This document shows, in pieces, positions 8,593 through 16,875 of a stretch of 64,000 nt of DNA; the first letter of the stretch is position 1, and each line of letters starts with the position of its first letter. Below the pieces are notes generated by a model, which searched no databases, was not told the DNA's origin, and saw nothing but the letters and a program-made list of their open reading frames with translations. The position numbers and the translations under genes were made by a program. This stretch comes from Pseudomonas monteilii (lineage in GTDB: Bacteria; Pseudomonadota; Gammaproteobacteria; Pseudomonadales; Pseudomonadaceae). The stretch covers positions 3,224,001-3,288,000 of the forward strand of contig CP013997.1 of the NCBI GenBank assembly GCA_001534745.1. The letters are read 5' to 3'.

Positions 8593-9812
8593 GGGCGCGC
8601 CGACACGGGTGGGTGCGCCTCGGTCAGGGGCAGCTCGATGACGACACAGGTACCACGACCCAGCCGCGAGCGCCACTGCACCTGGCCTTGATGGGCACGC
8701 ACCACGGCCTTCGTCACGGCCAGCCCCAGCCCCGTGCCGGTGGATTTGGTGGTCAGGAACGGCTCGCCCAGGCGAGCCAGCAGAGGCGGCGCGATACCAG
8801 GGCCGGCATCGCTGACAGCCAGGCGCAGGGTCGCCCCACGTCGGTAGAGGTGCACCTTGAGCCGCGCCGGCCCGTCGCTGGCCTGCAGGGCATTGTCCAG
8901 CAGGTTGAGTACAGCGCCGACCAGGGTGTCGCGGTTGCACGGCAGTTCGCCCAGGCGGGCGTCGCACTGCCAGCGCACGGCATGGCCCTGGACATGGCTC
9001 TGCGCGGCCTGCTGCAAGGCCTGGAACAGCGCCTTGGGCGTGAGCGTGTCGGTCAAGGGCAATTCGCCCCGGGCGAAGACCAGCATGTCGCGCACCTGGT
9101 GTTCCAGTTCGTGCAGGCGGGCCTTGAGGGTATCGGCGAAGCGCTGACGGGTGGCGGTGGGCAGGTTGGCCTCGGCGTCAGCCAGGTGGCCGGCGTAGAG
9201 CATGGCTGCCGACAGAGGGGTACGGATCTGGTGGGCCAGGGAGGCCATCATCCGGCCCAGGGACGACAGACGCTCGTGCCGCGCCAGCTGATCTTGCAGG
9301 TGGCGGGTTTCCGTCAAGTCGGTGAGCAGCACCAGTTGGCCAGGTTCGGCGTCCAGTGACCGGGTGGCGATGGACAGGCGACGCCCATCGCGCAGCGACA
9401 CCTCATGCCCATCGTCCTTGCGTGGCGCGAAGCAGCGGACGATGACCTGACGCCACAGCTCGCCGCATAGCGGCTCGCCCAGCAGGTCGCTGGCGGCCGG
9501 GTTGGCTTCGCAGACCCGACCCTGGGCATCGATGACGATCACCCCACCTGGCAGCAGGTCGAGCAGATGACGCAGACGGTCGGCCAGGCGTGCCTTGTCG
9601 CCCAGTTCGGCCAGCCGCTGTTCGCTGACGGCCGCCAACTCCCCCTTGAGCGCATTGACCCGCGCTTCGAGCATGCCATAGGAGTCGGCGAGCTGATCGG
9701 CCACTTGGTCGACACGGCAAGCCGCCTGCTCACGAACGGGACGTTCGCATGGGCTGGAGGGCGTGGAGGCAGAAACGGCCGACGGGCGGACGAATGAGGC
9801 GGCGTGGGGCAT
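8589..9812 (-). CDS. fleS: Flagellar sensor histidine kinase FleS
   Basis: A 407-residue cytoplasmic kinase with no transmembrane segment. A helical N-terminal part is followed by a PAS domain (GGVIVIDAQGRVCEANPAAS), an H-box (MASLAHQIRTPLSAAML) and an HATPase_c domain with the N-box LLNLLDNALQAS, the G1 box SDAGPGI and the G2 box TGTGLGLAVTK. It is the partner of FleR, to which it is coupled by an ATGA overlap. A sigma54 site 53 bp upstream fits FleQ-dependent class II expression. The signal sensed by the PAS domain is not known from sequence. Confidence 0.95.
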   Translation of the reverse strand: MPHAASFVRPSAVSASTPSSPCERPVREQAACRVDQVADQLADSYGMLEARVNALKGELAAVSEQRLAELGDKARLADRLRHLLDLLPGGVIVIDAQGRVCEANPAASDLLGEPLCGELWRQVIVRCFAPRKDDGHEVSLRDGRRLSIATRSLDAEPGQLVLLTDLTETRHLQDQLARHERLSSLGRMMASLAHQIRTPLSAAMLYAGHLADAEANLPTATRQRFADTLKARLHELEHQVRDMLVFARGELPLTDTLTPKALFQALQQAAQSHVQGHAVRWQCDARLGELPCNRDTLVGAVLNLLDNALQASDGPARLKVHLYRRGATLRLAVSDAGPGIAPPLLARLGEPFLTTKSTGTGLGLAVTKAVVRAHQGQVQWRSRLGRGTCVVIELPLTEAHPPVSARP

Positions 9813-9864
9813 CGTGCTGTCTCGTAGGGCTGACCGTCAAAAACGGTCCGGTACGAGAGGGGGA

Positions 9865-9880
9865 AGCAATCACCGTGCCG
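9865..9880 (-). promoter_or_regulatory. Sigma54 (-24/-12) promoter for fleSR
   Basis: The minus strand reads CGGCAC-GGTGA-TTGCT, with the correct 10-nt GG-to-GC spacing, 53 nt upstream of the fleS start. In Pseudomonas fleSR is a FleQ/RpoN class II operon, so a site here is expected. Confidence 0.8.
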
Positions 9881-9925
9881 GGTGAAGACAAGACAGCCTG
9901 GGAGCGTGTAGCGAGATCGAAGCCG

Positions 9926-10107
9926 CCATCGCGGGCAAGCCCGCTCCCACACCCGTAGATACGCCGCAGTGATACAGCAATCGCTCAGCCTCTTGCAAGA
10001 GTGTCTTGTGGGACCCAATAGCGGCACGGGGCTGCTCCCGCACCCGTAGAGACACCGCAGTGGTACAGGCGATCGCGGTACTGTGGGAGCGGGCTTGCCC
10101 GCGATGG
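9926..10107. repeat. REP pair and degenerate spacer modules between fleS and fleQ
   Basis: Two REP units in opposite orientation, at 9926-9950 and 10082-10107, share the core CGCGGGCAAGCCCGCTCCCA. Between them lie two degenerate copies of a 'CACCCGTAG...CCGCAGTG.TACAG' module that recurs at 41.3, 46.6 and 54.1 kb. This cluster fills most of the 363-bp gap between fleS and fleQ. No gene is seen in the gap. Confidence 0.85.
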
Positions 10108-10175
10108 GCTGCAAGGCAGCCCTACGAGCCTTCAGTTACAGGCGCCCCCGATCCGGTGCGAGCGCCACACAGTCC

Positions 10176-11651
10176 TCATTCGTCCGCCGCGTCTTCCCCT
10201 TCACGCCGGCTCATGCCGTACTTGCGCATCTTCTCGACCAAGGTGGTTCGACGGATGCGCAGGCGTTCGGCGGCGCGGGCGACGATGCCGTTGGCATCGT
10301 CCAGCGCCTGCTGGATCAGCCCCTGCTCGAGGTTGCCCAGGTAGTCCTTGAGGTCCAGCCCCTCAGGCGGCAGCATGGCATGGCCCGAGAAACTGGTGGT
10401 CTGGCCGTTGATCGCGACGCGCTCTTCCAGCTCCGTGCGCAGGCTGTCGACCATCTGCTCGTCTTCGTCCTCGACATAGCGGAATTTCTTCGGCAGCTCG
10501 GACACCCCGATCACGCCGTACGGGTGCATGATCGCCATGCGCTCGACCAGGTTGGCCAGTTCGCGCACGTTGCCCGGCCAGCCGTGGCGGCACAGGGACA
10601 TGATCGACGCCGAGTTGAAGCGGATCGAACCGCGCTTCTCGTGCTCCATGCGCGAGATCAGCTCGTTCATCAGCAGCGGAATGTCCTCGACGCGCTCGCG
10701 CAGCGGCGCCATCTCGATGGGGAACACATTGAGCCGGTAGTACAGATCCTCGCGGAAGGACCCGACCTCGATCATCTGCTCGAGGTTCTTGTGGGTCGCG
10801 GCAATGATGCGCACGTCGATGCTCTGGGTCTTGTTGCTGCCCACGCGTTCGAACGTGCGCTCCTGCAGCACGCGCAGCAACTTGACCTGCATGGGCAGCG
10901 GCATATCGCCGATCTCGTCGAGGAACAGCGTACCGCCATTGGCCAGCTCGAACCGCCCGGCGCGGCTGGTGATGGCCCCGGTGAACGCGCCCTTCTCGTG
11001 ACCGAACAGCTCGCTCTCGAGCAGTTCGGCCGGAATCGCGCCGCAGTTGACCGGCACGAAGGGCGCTTCGCGGCGCTTGGAATGGTAATGCAGGTTACGG
11101 GCGACCACTTCCTTGCCGGTGCCCGATTCGCCCAGGATCAGCACGCTGGCATCGGTATCGGCCACCTGCTGCATCATCTGCCGGACATGCTGGATCGCAC
11201 GGCTGGTACCGACCAGGCTGCGGAACAGGTTGGGCTCGCGCTGGCGGCCCCGCTCCCGCGCCTGGTCGTACATCTCGCGGTAGACCTGGGCACGGTGCAA
11301 CGAGTCGAGCACCTGGCTATAGCTCGGGGGCATTTCCAGGCTGGACAGCACACGACGGCGCAGCTCTTCGGGGAACTCGGCGACAGAAATATCGCCAATC
11401 AGCAAAATCGGAAGGAACTCATCCCAGGCCAGCACTGTCTTAAGCACCCCAGACACCGTCGAGGGCGCTTCGACCGTGCCGATGAGTACGCAGAGCACAT
11501 CCCGGTTCGATGCCAGGGACTCGACCGACTGCGACCACTCCTGGCTGGAACACGGCAGGTTCTCTTCGCCCAGGAAATTCAGCACCACCGCCAGATCGCG
11601 GCGGCGCTCGCTGTCGTCGTCGATCAGGAGAATTTTTGATTCACGCCACAT
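10176..11651 (-). CDS. fleQ: Flagellar master regulator FleQ (sigma54 activator, c-di-GMP responsive)
   Basis: A 491-residue bacterial enhancer-binding protein starting [20 protein letters not shown]. The receiver-like domain lacks an Asp where the phosphoacceptor should be (around [13 protein letters not shown]), as in known FleQ. The AAA+ domain has Walker [28 protein letters not shown] and an R-finger region. The C-terminal Fis helix-turn-helix is [24 protein letters not shown] in outline. FleQ with RpoN turns on class II flagellar genes and, with c-di-GMP and FleN, controls exopolysaccharide and adhesin genes. It is transcribed alone, bounded by repeats and by fliT. Confidence 0.97.
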   Translation of the reverse strand: MWRESKILLIDDDSERRRDLAVVLNFLGEENLPCSSQEWSQSVESLASNRDVLCVLIGTVEAPSTVSGVLKTVLAWDEFLPILLIGDISVAEFPEELRRRVLSSLEMPPSYSQVLDSLHRAQVYREMYDQARERGRQREPNLFRSLVGTSRAIQHVRQMMQQVADTDASVLILGESGTGKEVVARNLHYHSKRREAPFVPVNCGAIPAELLESELFGHEKGAFTGAITSRAGRFELANGGTLFLDEIGDMPLPMQVKLLRVLQERTFERVGSNKTQSIDVRIIAATHKNLEQMIEVGSFREDLYYRLNVFPIEMAPLRERVEDIPLLMNELISRMEHEKRGSIRFNSASIMSLCRHGWPGNVRELANLVERMAIMHPYGVIGVSELPKKFRYVEDEDEQMVDSLRTELEERVAINGQTTSFSGHAMLPPEGLDLKDYLGNLEQGLIQQALDDANGIVARAAERLRIRRTTLVEKMRKYGMSRREGEDAADE

Positions 11652-11753
11652 GCAATAGCAACTTCCCTAGTCATATCGGCGCCCGGGGGCAGGCTCGACA
11701 CCATTACGACTGAATGCTCAGCGTTCACGACGTCATCTACGAAAACAGCTACT

Positions 11754-11782
11754 AGTTAAGTCAAAAAACCACGGGCAGTCAA
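11754..11782 (-). promoter_or_regulatory. Possible sigma70 promoter for fleQ
   Basis: On the minus strand TTGACT is followed after 17 nt by TTAACT, within the 164-bp AT-richer gap between fliT and fleQ. The -35 is good but the -10 matches the consensus at only three positions. No sigma54 site is seen here, which fits fleQ being the sigma70-driven class I gene. Confidence 0.35.
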
Positions 11783-11815
11783 TTTGTTGGCGCCCATCTT
11801 TTGCATCATCCAGTG

Positions 11816-12112
11816 TCAGCTGAACAGATGGTATACCTTCGTCGCCGTCTGTGCCTGTCGGATTTCAGTCATTTCTGCTATCAAACTTTGACGCTCGTCA
11901 CTTGCTGTATCGATTAACTGGCGATAGACGCCCAGCAATTCCTCGAGCCGCCCCTTAACTGCCTGCTGATTGACCACCGACTCGGCCAACACGTCATCGA
12001 CGCAGACCCGGCACTCCAGGTCGAGTTCGCCAATGGCTTCCCAGTCGCGTGTGGATAGCGCAGCGAGCAAGGCCTGACGGGTTTGGTCGATGCGTTCGAG
12101 GACTGCATTCAT
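11816..12112 (-). CDS. fliT: Flagellar protein FliT-like (FliD export chaperone)
   Basis: A 98-residue helical protein (MNAVLERIDQTRQALLAALS) 11 bp downstream of fliS, in the fliD-fliS-fliT order of Pseudomonas. FliT-family proteins are export chaperones for the filament cap FliD. Sequence conservation in this family is weak, so the name depends on size, helical character and position. Confidence 0.78.
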   Translation of the reverse strand: MNAVLERIDQTRQALLAALSTRDWEAIGELDLECRVCVDDVLAESVVNQQAVKGRLEELLGVYRQLIDTASDERQSLIAEMTEIRQAQTATKVYHLFS

Positions 12113-12123
12113 GGGGGCGTCTC

Positions 12124-12522
12124 CTAGAAATCCGGGCTGGCCTGATCGCCGATTGCGTCCCAGCCTTCCTTGACGGTGATCAGCAAGCGGGCCACTTCAT
12201 CGATGATGGCCGGATCGTTCTTCACGTTGGCTTCGATCAGGCGGCGGCTCATGTAGCTGTAGAGGCTGTCCAGGTCGGCCAATTGCGCCCCATGGTTTTC
12301 CAGGTCCAGCCCTTCGCGCAGGCCGCCGATGATGTCGATGGCCTTGCCGATCAGTACACCACGCTGCGCCACATCGTTGCGTGCCATGGCGCCCTTGACC
12401 TGAGCCATGCGGTCCAGGCCGCCCTGCATCAGCATCTGCACCAGGCGGTGCGGGCTGGCTTCGGAGGTTTGCGCGACGCTGTTGACTTTCTGGTATTGGC
12501 GCATGGCCAGCATTGGGTTCAT
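12124..12522 (-). CDS. fliS: Flagellar export chaperone FliS
   Basis: A 132-residue four-helix chaperone that binds the disordered flagellin C-terminus before export. Family motifs are SPHRLVQMLMQGGLDRMAQ near the start and DLDSLYSYMSRRLIEANVKND in the middle. ATG 12522 (MNPMLAMRQYQKVN) matches the family start better than an in-frame codon four residues upstream. A sigma28 promoter lies 40 bp upstream, so fliS and fliT can be made late together with flagellin, separately from fliD. Confidence 0.92.
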   Translation of the reverse strand: MNPMLAMRQYQKVNSVAQTSEASPHRLVQMLMQGGLDRMAQVKGAMARNDVAQRGVLIGKAIDIIGGLREGLDLENHGAQLADLDSLYSYMSRRLIEANVKNDPAIIDEVARLLITVKEGWDAIGDQASPDF

Positions 12523-12561
12523 GGTCTGCCTCATTGCAGCGAATGGATTGCATGTACTGGG

Positions 12562-12589
12562 TTATCGTCGCCAGGACGGGAAACTTTAG
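12562..12589 (-). promoter_or_regulatory. Sigma28 (FliA) promoter for fliS-fliT
   Basis: The minus strand reads CTAAAG-N14-GACGATAA, nearly the Pseudomonas FliA consensus TAAAG-N14-GCCGATAA and the same -10 sequence as the fliC promoter. It lies between the fliD terminator hairpin and fliS. Confidence 0.82.
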
Positions 12590-12591
12590 AC

Positions 12592-12630
12592 CAAAAAAAA
12601 CCCGCGGTGCTTGCAAGGCGGCCGCGGTTC
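12592..12630 (-). terminator. Rho-independent terminator after fliD
   Basis: Reading on the minus strand, the inverted repeat AACCGCGG / CCGCGGGTT is followed directly by eight T residues, starting about 20 nt after the fliD stop. It separates fliD from the fliS promoter. Confidence 0.72.
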
Positions 12631-12648
12631 ATTGGGTTCGGGCGTCGA

Positions 12649-14049
12649 TCAGGAGTTCTTGGCCTGGGCATTGATCGCGTCGAAGATCGAGGTGATCTGG
12701 GCGGCTTGAGCCTTCATCTTACCCAATGCGGCATCGAGCGCCACGTAACGCTTGGTCAGCGATTCGGTCAGCGACTCGGTACGACGGTCCAGCGCCGCCT
12801 GCTGCTCGGTCAGCCCCTTGGCGACCTTGTCCAGGTTGCTCTTGCGGGTGGCCAGGCTACCGTCGGTGGAATTGTATGGCGTGACCGCACTCTTCAATCG
12901 GCTGAACAACCCCTTTTCACCCGTGAAGAACGCCTCGACGCTGGTGCCCAGCTTCTTGTCGTTGATCGCCGTGGTGAAGGTGGTGGTGTTGAAGGCCAGG
13001 GTACCGTCCTTCTGCGTGGCCACACCCAGCTGGCCCAAGGTGGACAGCTGATCGCCGCCTACGGCCGTCGCCAGCACGCCCCGGATATCGGCCAGCAGCG
13101 AGCGCGTGGTCGGATCGTTGGTCAGCGAGCCCAGCACCGTCTTGCCATTGGCATCCGTGGACGTGCTGGTCAAGGAGCTGATGCCCTTCTGCAGCGTGTT
13201 GAAAGCGTCGACGAACGCCTGCACGGACGTCTTCAGGCCGTCGTTGTTGGGCGCGACCGTCACCTTGACGGCGGTCGCTGGCACAGGCGCCGAGGCCAGG
13301 TCCAGGGTCAGGCCGCTGATGGCGTCGGTGATGGTGTTGATGCCGCTGGACACCGCCAGCCCGTCGATGGTCAGCGAAGCATCCTTGGCCTGCTCGGTGA
13401 TGAAGCCGGCACCGTTGCCACTCATCTTCTGGGTGCCGTCGATCGCCAGCGAGGCGATGCCACTGACCGACACGTCCGAGCCGGCGCCGGTGACGTTGGA
13501 GCCCAGTACCAGCCGAGCGCCGTCCCCGGCGTTGATGATGTTGGCCGAGAAGCCTCGCGGGCCGAGCTCCTTGTTGATCTGGTCGCGTACGCTCTGCAGC
13601 GTCGCGCCCTTGGCGACATCGATCGAGTAGCTGTTGCCGCTCTGGGTCAGGGTCAGCTTGCCAGCTTCCACGCTGCTGCTGGCACCCCCGCTAAACACCT
13701 GGCTGGCGATCTTGGAGCTGGTCGCCAGGTTGTTGACCTGGACGCTGTAGCTGCCTGCGACGGCCGTGTTGCTCGAGCTGACCTTGAGCACGTTCTCGTT
13801 GGACGAACTGGCGGCAAAGGCATTGAACGAAGGTGCGGTGGTGCTGCTGAGCTTGTCCAGCGACGACTGGAAGGTGGTCAGCGCACTGCGCAAGGCACCA
13901 ATGCCCGACAGCATCGCGGTGTTGTTGCTGGTCTGCCGAGTGATCTGGCCTTGCTTGGCCGCCGTGTCTGCCTTGACCAGCGAGGTGACGATGGTGCCAA
14001 TCTCCAAGCCGGAACCCAGGCCGGTGCTGGATACGATGGTAGAAGCCAT
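12649..14049 (-). CDS. fliD: Flagellar filament cap protein FliD
   Basis: A 466-residue HAP2 protein. The N-terminal region MASTIVSSTGLGSGLEIGTIVTSLV is the FliD_N motif, the centre is a Ser/Thr/Val-rich variable beta domain, and the C-terminal coiled coil includes LDRRTESLTESLTKRYVALDAALGKMKAQAAQITSIF in outline. FliD forms the cap under which flagellin polymerises and can be an adhesin. It lies 86 bp downstream of flaG and ends at a terminator. Confidence 0.96.
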   Translation of the reverse strand: MASTIVSSTGLGSGLEIGTIVTSLVKADTAAKQGQITRQTSNNTAMLSGIGALRSALTTFQSSLDKLSSTTAPSFNAFAASSSNENVLKVSSSNTAVAGSYSVQVNNLATSSKIASQVFSGGASSSVEAGKLTLTQSGNSYSIDVAKGATLQSVRDQINKELGPRGFSANIINAGDGARLVLGSNVTGAGSDVSVSGIASLAIDGTQKMSGNGAGFITEQAKDASLTIDGLAVSSGINTITDAISGLTLDLASAPVPATAVKVTVAPNNDGLKTSVQAFVDAFNTLQKGISSLTSTSTDANGKTVLGSLTNDPTTRSLLADIRGVLATAVGGDQLSTLGQLGVATQKDGTLAFNTTTFTTAINDKKLGTSVEAFFTGEKGLFSRLKSAVTPYNSTDGSLATRKSNLDKVAKGLTEQQAALDRRTESLTESLTKRYVALDAALGKMKAQAAQITSIFDAINAQAKNS

Positions 14050-14135
14050 GTCATTGTCTCTCTCTGTTGATCGCTACGCCTGATGCGGGTGCCTTGCCCC
14101 TGCCCCGGGCTCTTGGCCCGGCAGAGGCCGATCGA

Positions 14136-14504
14136 TCAGACCTTGGCACTGAACAGGATGCTCGCGGTGTCGTCCAGCGCACGGGCGATGCGCAACGCCT
14201 CTTCGGAAGGCAGCTGGCGAATCAGTTCCCCGGTGTCGCTGGCGATGACTTTGACCACCAGCCTGCCAGATTCCTCGTCGGTCGAGAACTGGAGATTGCG
14301 TCGGCTGGCGTTCAGGAATTTTTCGATATCGGATACAGCAGTCTTGAGTTGATCGGCTTCGTCCGCCGACCCCACCTCAGGGGTGATGTCTGTACGGCCC
14401 GGATCAGTTGGCGGGGAACCGGGCGTCGCGATGGGCCGTTCGGCGGCCGTGTCGTCTGCGCGGGGTGCCGGGTAGGGCTGACTGAACCTGACGTTGATGT
14501 CCAT
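14136..14504 (-). CDS. flaG: Flagellar protein FlaG
   Basis: A 122-residue protein. The variable N-terminus is rich in Pro and Ala; the conserved C-terminal FlaG domain reads LQFSTDEESGRLVVKVIASD then TGELIRQLPSEEALRIARAL. FlaG affects filament length; its exact mechanism is unclear. ATG 14504 has a GAGGTGA ribosome site about 6 nt upstream, so it is preferred to the GTG at 14513, which overlaps that site. It lies between fliC and fliD, as in other Pseudomonas. Confidence 0.9.
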   Translation of the reverse strand: MDINVRFSQPYPAPRADDTAAERPIATPGSPPTDPGRTDITPEVGSADEADQLKTAVSDIEKFLNASRRNLQFSTDEESGRLVVKVIASDTGELIRQLPSEEALRIARALDDTASILFSAKV

Positions 14505-14522
14505 GACATTCACCTCGAAACG

Positions 14523-14554
14523 AAAAGACGGGGAAGCGTCTTACGACACTCCCC
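14523..14554 (-). terminator. Terminator after fliC
   Basis: On the minus strand a GC-rich hairpin (GGGGAGTGTC, loop GTAA, GACGCTTCCCC with one bulged base) is followed by GTCTTTTCG, about 20 nt after the fliC stop. It should insulate highly expressed flagellin from flaG-fliD. Confidence 0.78.
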
Positions 14555-14573
14555 CGCCGATGGCCGTCACCGA

Positions 14574-15425
14574 TTACTGAAGCAGCTTCAGAACCGAGGA
14601 TGGCAGCTGGTTGGCCTGGGCCAGAACCGACGTGGACGCCTGCTGCAGAGTCTGCTGCTTGGTCAGCTGAGCGGTTTCAGCGGCGAAGTCGGTGTCCTGC
14701 ACGCGACCACGAGCGGCCTCGGCGTTTTCGTTGATGTTCTGCAGGTTGTTCACGGTGCTGGTCAGGCGGTTCTGCGAAGCACCCAGGTCGGCACGCGTGG
14801 TGTTGATGGTCTGCAGAGCAGCGTCGATGGCCGACAGTGCTTTGTTCATGCTAGCTTCAGCGGTAGCGCTATCGGTACCCGTGATGGCGACGGTAGCCGA
14901 GTCGACGCTCAGTGCACCGGCGGTGAAGCCACTGTCCAGCGAGATGCTGATCTGGTTGTTGGCACCGGAGTTGGAGCCAACCTGGAAGGTCATCTTGCCA
15001 GCAGTACCGTCGAGCAGGTTCTTGCCGTTGAGCTGGGTCGAGTTGGCGATACGGGTCAGCTCGTCGGACATCTGCGCGAATTCTTTGTTCAGCGCTTCAC
15101 GGTCCTTGGTGCTGTTGGTGTCGTTTCGCGACTGGACGGCCAGTTCACGCATACGCTGCAGGATGTTGGTCTGTTCCTGCATCGCGCCTTCAGCGGTCTG
15201 GGCGATGGAGATACCGTCGTTGGCGTTCTTGATCGCCATGGTCTGACCACGGATCTGCGAGGTCATGCGGGTAGCGATCTGCAGGCCGGCGGCGTCATCT
15301 TTGGCGCTGTTGATTTTCAGGCCGGAGGACAGACGGGTCATCGAAGTGCTCAGCGCATCGGCAGCCCGGTTCAGGTTTTTCTGAACGCCCAGAGAAGTGG
15401 TGTTGGTGTTGACAGTCAAAGCCAT
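14574..15425 (-). CDS. fliC: Flagellin FliC (short type)
   Basis: A 283-residue flagellin with conserved D0/D1 ends (MALTVNTNTTSLGVQKNL at the start, STSVLAQANQLPSSVLKLLQ at the end) and almost no D2/D3 domain. Residues 30-51 correspond to the flg22 epitope, with RINSAKDDAAGLQIA present as KINSAKDDAAGLQIA. The surface-exposed middle, about residues 150-200, is rich in Ser and Thr (SNSGANNQISISLDSG, SVDSATVAITGTDSATAEAS), which are plausible O-glycosylation sites for the adjacent glycosyltransferases. It has its own sigma28 promoter and terminator. The size is close to the 282-residue glycosylated flagellin of P. syringae. Confidence 0.97.
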   Translation of the reverse strand: MALTVNTNTTSLGVQKNLNRAADALSTSMTRLSSGLKINSAKDDAAGLQIATRMTSQIRGQTMAIKNANDGISIAQTAEGAMQEQTNILQRMRELAVQSRNDTNSTKDREALNKEFAQMSDELTRIANSTQLNGKNLLDGTAGKMTFQVGSNSGANNQISISLDSGFTAGALSVDSATVAITGTDSATAEASMNKALSAIDAALQTINTTRADLGASQNRLTSTVNNLQNINENAEAARGRVQDTDFAAETAQLTKQQTLQQASTSVLAQANQLPSSVLKLLQ

Positions 15426-15506
15426 GACGAATTCCTCGTGGTATGGGTACTACGGCTTCCGGCCTTGGCAAATCGCCGGGCGTGGCACAGAGAACCTTCG
15501 TAGTAG

Positions 15507-15534
15507 TTATCGTCGTCAGGGCGGGTTGCTTTAG
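15507..15534 (-). promoter_or_regulatory. Sigma28 (FliA) promoter for fliC
   Basis: The minus strand reads CTAAAG-N14-GACGATAA, 82 nt upstream of the fliC start. It matches the FliA consensus with a single change in the -10. Confidence 0.87.
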
Positions 15535-15636
15535 GAAAATTTGCAAAAAATTTGCTGGCAGGCTGCCACTGTCGAGAAATCAATGACTTGCCGCCTTTCC
15601 TGGCCAGGAGGCGGACGAGAGGGCCTGAACGCACAA

Positions 15637-15656
15637 CGCCGCTCGAACGAGCGGCG
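15637..15656 (-). terminator. Hairpin after the KAS III gene
   Basis: A perfect stem (CGCCGCTCG / CGAGCGGCG, two-base loop) lies 24 nt beyond the stop at 15680. No T tract follows, so it may be a Rho-assisted or 3'-end-stabilising hairpin rather than a classical terminator. Confidence 0.5.
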
Positions 15657-15679
15657 CTGGCAGACCACCAGGCAGTCGA

Positions 15680-16615
15680 TCAGGGCTGACGTTCGAGAAT
15701 CGCCGAACCCCACGACAGGCCCACGCCGAAGCCGCTGAGCGCCACGCGCTGCAAGGCAGCGCCAAGCACGTGCTTTTCCAGCAGCAGCGGGATGCTGGAA
15801 GACACCGTGTTGCCAGTCTCGAGCATGTCCTTGACGAACTTGTGCTTGTGCGCGCCGTCATCGAACCGCGACGACACCGCATCGACGATGGCCGCGCTGC
15901 CCTGGTGCAGGCAGTACAGGTCGATCTGCTCGGCGCTCAGGCCGCTGGCCTCGAGCAACTGGTGAAGATGCGCCGGCACCTTGACCAGGGCGAAGTTGTA
16001 GACCTGGCGACCGTTCATGAAGAACGTGCCGTCGGTGGTGCGCAGATGCTCGGCCCCTGCCCCATCGCTGCCGAACAGTGACTTGCCCAACTGCCACGGC
16101 GCGTCTTCACCCATCCAGGTCGCCGTAGCGGCATCGCCGAACAGCATGGTGGTGTTGCGATCTTCCGGGTCGACGATCTTCGAGTACGGGTCGGCGGTGA
16201 TCAGCAGGCCGTTCTTCAGGCCGGTGGCTTCCATGAAGCCCTTCATGGCGTACAGGCCGTACACATAGCCCGAGCAGCCCAGAGAGACGTCGAACGCCGC
16301 CACGGCCGTGGACAGGCCCAGCTTGTGCTGGACGATCGCCGCGGTGTGCGGCAGGCCTTCGGCATCGCCGTTCTGGGTGACGACGATCACCACATCGATC
16401 GAGGCCGGATCGAGCGTCGGGTTGGCGGCGAACAGGTTACGGGCCGCGGCGACGCCCAGGTCGGAGGTTTCCTGGTGCTCGTCCTTGCGCGGCAGAAAGG
16501 TCGAGCCGATCTTGCCGAAGATGAAATCCTGGTCTTTGCCGAATTTCGCACCTTGGGCGTAGTTGTCCACACCCTCGAGCGGTACGTAGCTGGCGATGCT
16601 TTTCAGGCCAATCAT
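15680..16615 (-). CDS. Ketoacyl-ACP synthase III-like protein of the flagellin glycosylation locus
   Basis: A 311-residue FabH-family thiolase-fold enzyme. The catalytic triad is complete: Cys114 in SLGCSGYVYG, His237 in LHQGSAAIVD and Asn269 in ETGNTVSSSIPLLLEK. Family enzymes condense an acyl-CoA with malonyl-ACP. Its place between the glycosyltransferases and fliC matches orf3 of the P. syringae flagellin glycosylation island. A plausible job is making a short acyl group for an acylated sugar on flagellin, but the substrate is not readable from sequence. ATG 16615 (MIGLKSIASYVPLEG) is the family start; the 37 upstream residues look non-coding. Confidence 0.88.
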   Translation of the reverse strand: MIGLKSIASYVPLEGVDNYAQGAKFGKDQDFIFGKIGSTFLPRKDEHQETSDLGVAAARNLFAANPTLDPASIDVVIVVTQNGDAEGLPHTAAIVQHKLGLSTAVAAFDVSLGCSGYVYGLYAMKGFMEATGLKNGLLITADPYSKIVDPEDRNTTMLFGDAATATWMGEDAPWQLGKSLFGSDGAGAEHLRTTDGTFFMNGRQVYNFALVKVPAHLHQLLEASGLSAEQIDLYCLHQGSAAIVDAVSSRFDDGAHKHKFVKDMLETGNTVSSSIPLLLEKHVLGAALQRVALSGFGVGLSWGSAILERQP

Positions 16616-16766
16616 ATGGCTTCCCAATTCAGTGACAGCGCAACACATGCGACGACGTCCAACGGCCAAGCCCCAGGTCTGTCGAGGAACATCGACACCT
16701 GCCAGGCACGTCGGAAGACGAGGCAACGATTCGTGGTCGGGTAATATACAGGGGAGATGCGCGATA

Positions 16767-16780
16767 TGACTCTCGAGTCA
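16767..16780. promoter_or_regulatory. Short palindrome upstream of the KAS III gene
   Basis: A perfect inverted repeat TGACTC-TC-GAGTCA in the 260-bp gap between the 971-aa glycosyltransferase gene and the KAS III gene, next to a TATATT/TAATATA stretch (16742-16749) that could be a -10 on the minus strand. It could be an operator; no known regulator is recognised. Confidence 0.3.
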
Positions 16781-16828
16781 CGCGCTTTTTTGTGACACAT
16801 CCTGCAAGTGGCGCATCGCACGTGGGGC

Positions 16829-16865
16829 ATGCCGCCCTGCTTTCGGCCTGAAAGCGGGGCGGCAT
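16829..16865 (-). terminator. Strong hairpin after the 971-aa glycosyltransferase gene
   Basis: The sequence on the plus strand begins ATGCCGCCCTGCTTTC and ends GAAAGCGGGGCGGCAT, giving a 16-bp stem with one mismatch and a 5-base loop. It lies 10 nt beyond the stop at 16876. No T run follows on the minus strand. It may attenuate read-through from the sugar operon into the KAS III gene or protect the 3' end. Confidence 0.5.
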
Positions 16866-16875
16866 CGGCAGGCGA

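Noticed and set aside
12049..14070. A 673-codon plus-strand open frame opposite fliS/fliD
   Set aside because: A shadow of well-supported fliS and fliD; no ribosome site or recognisable domain.
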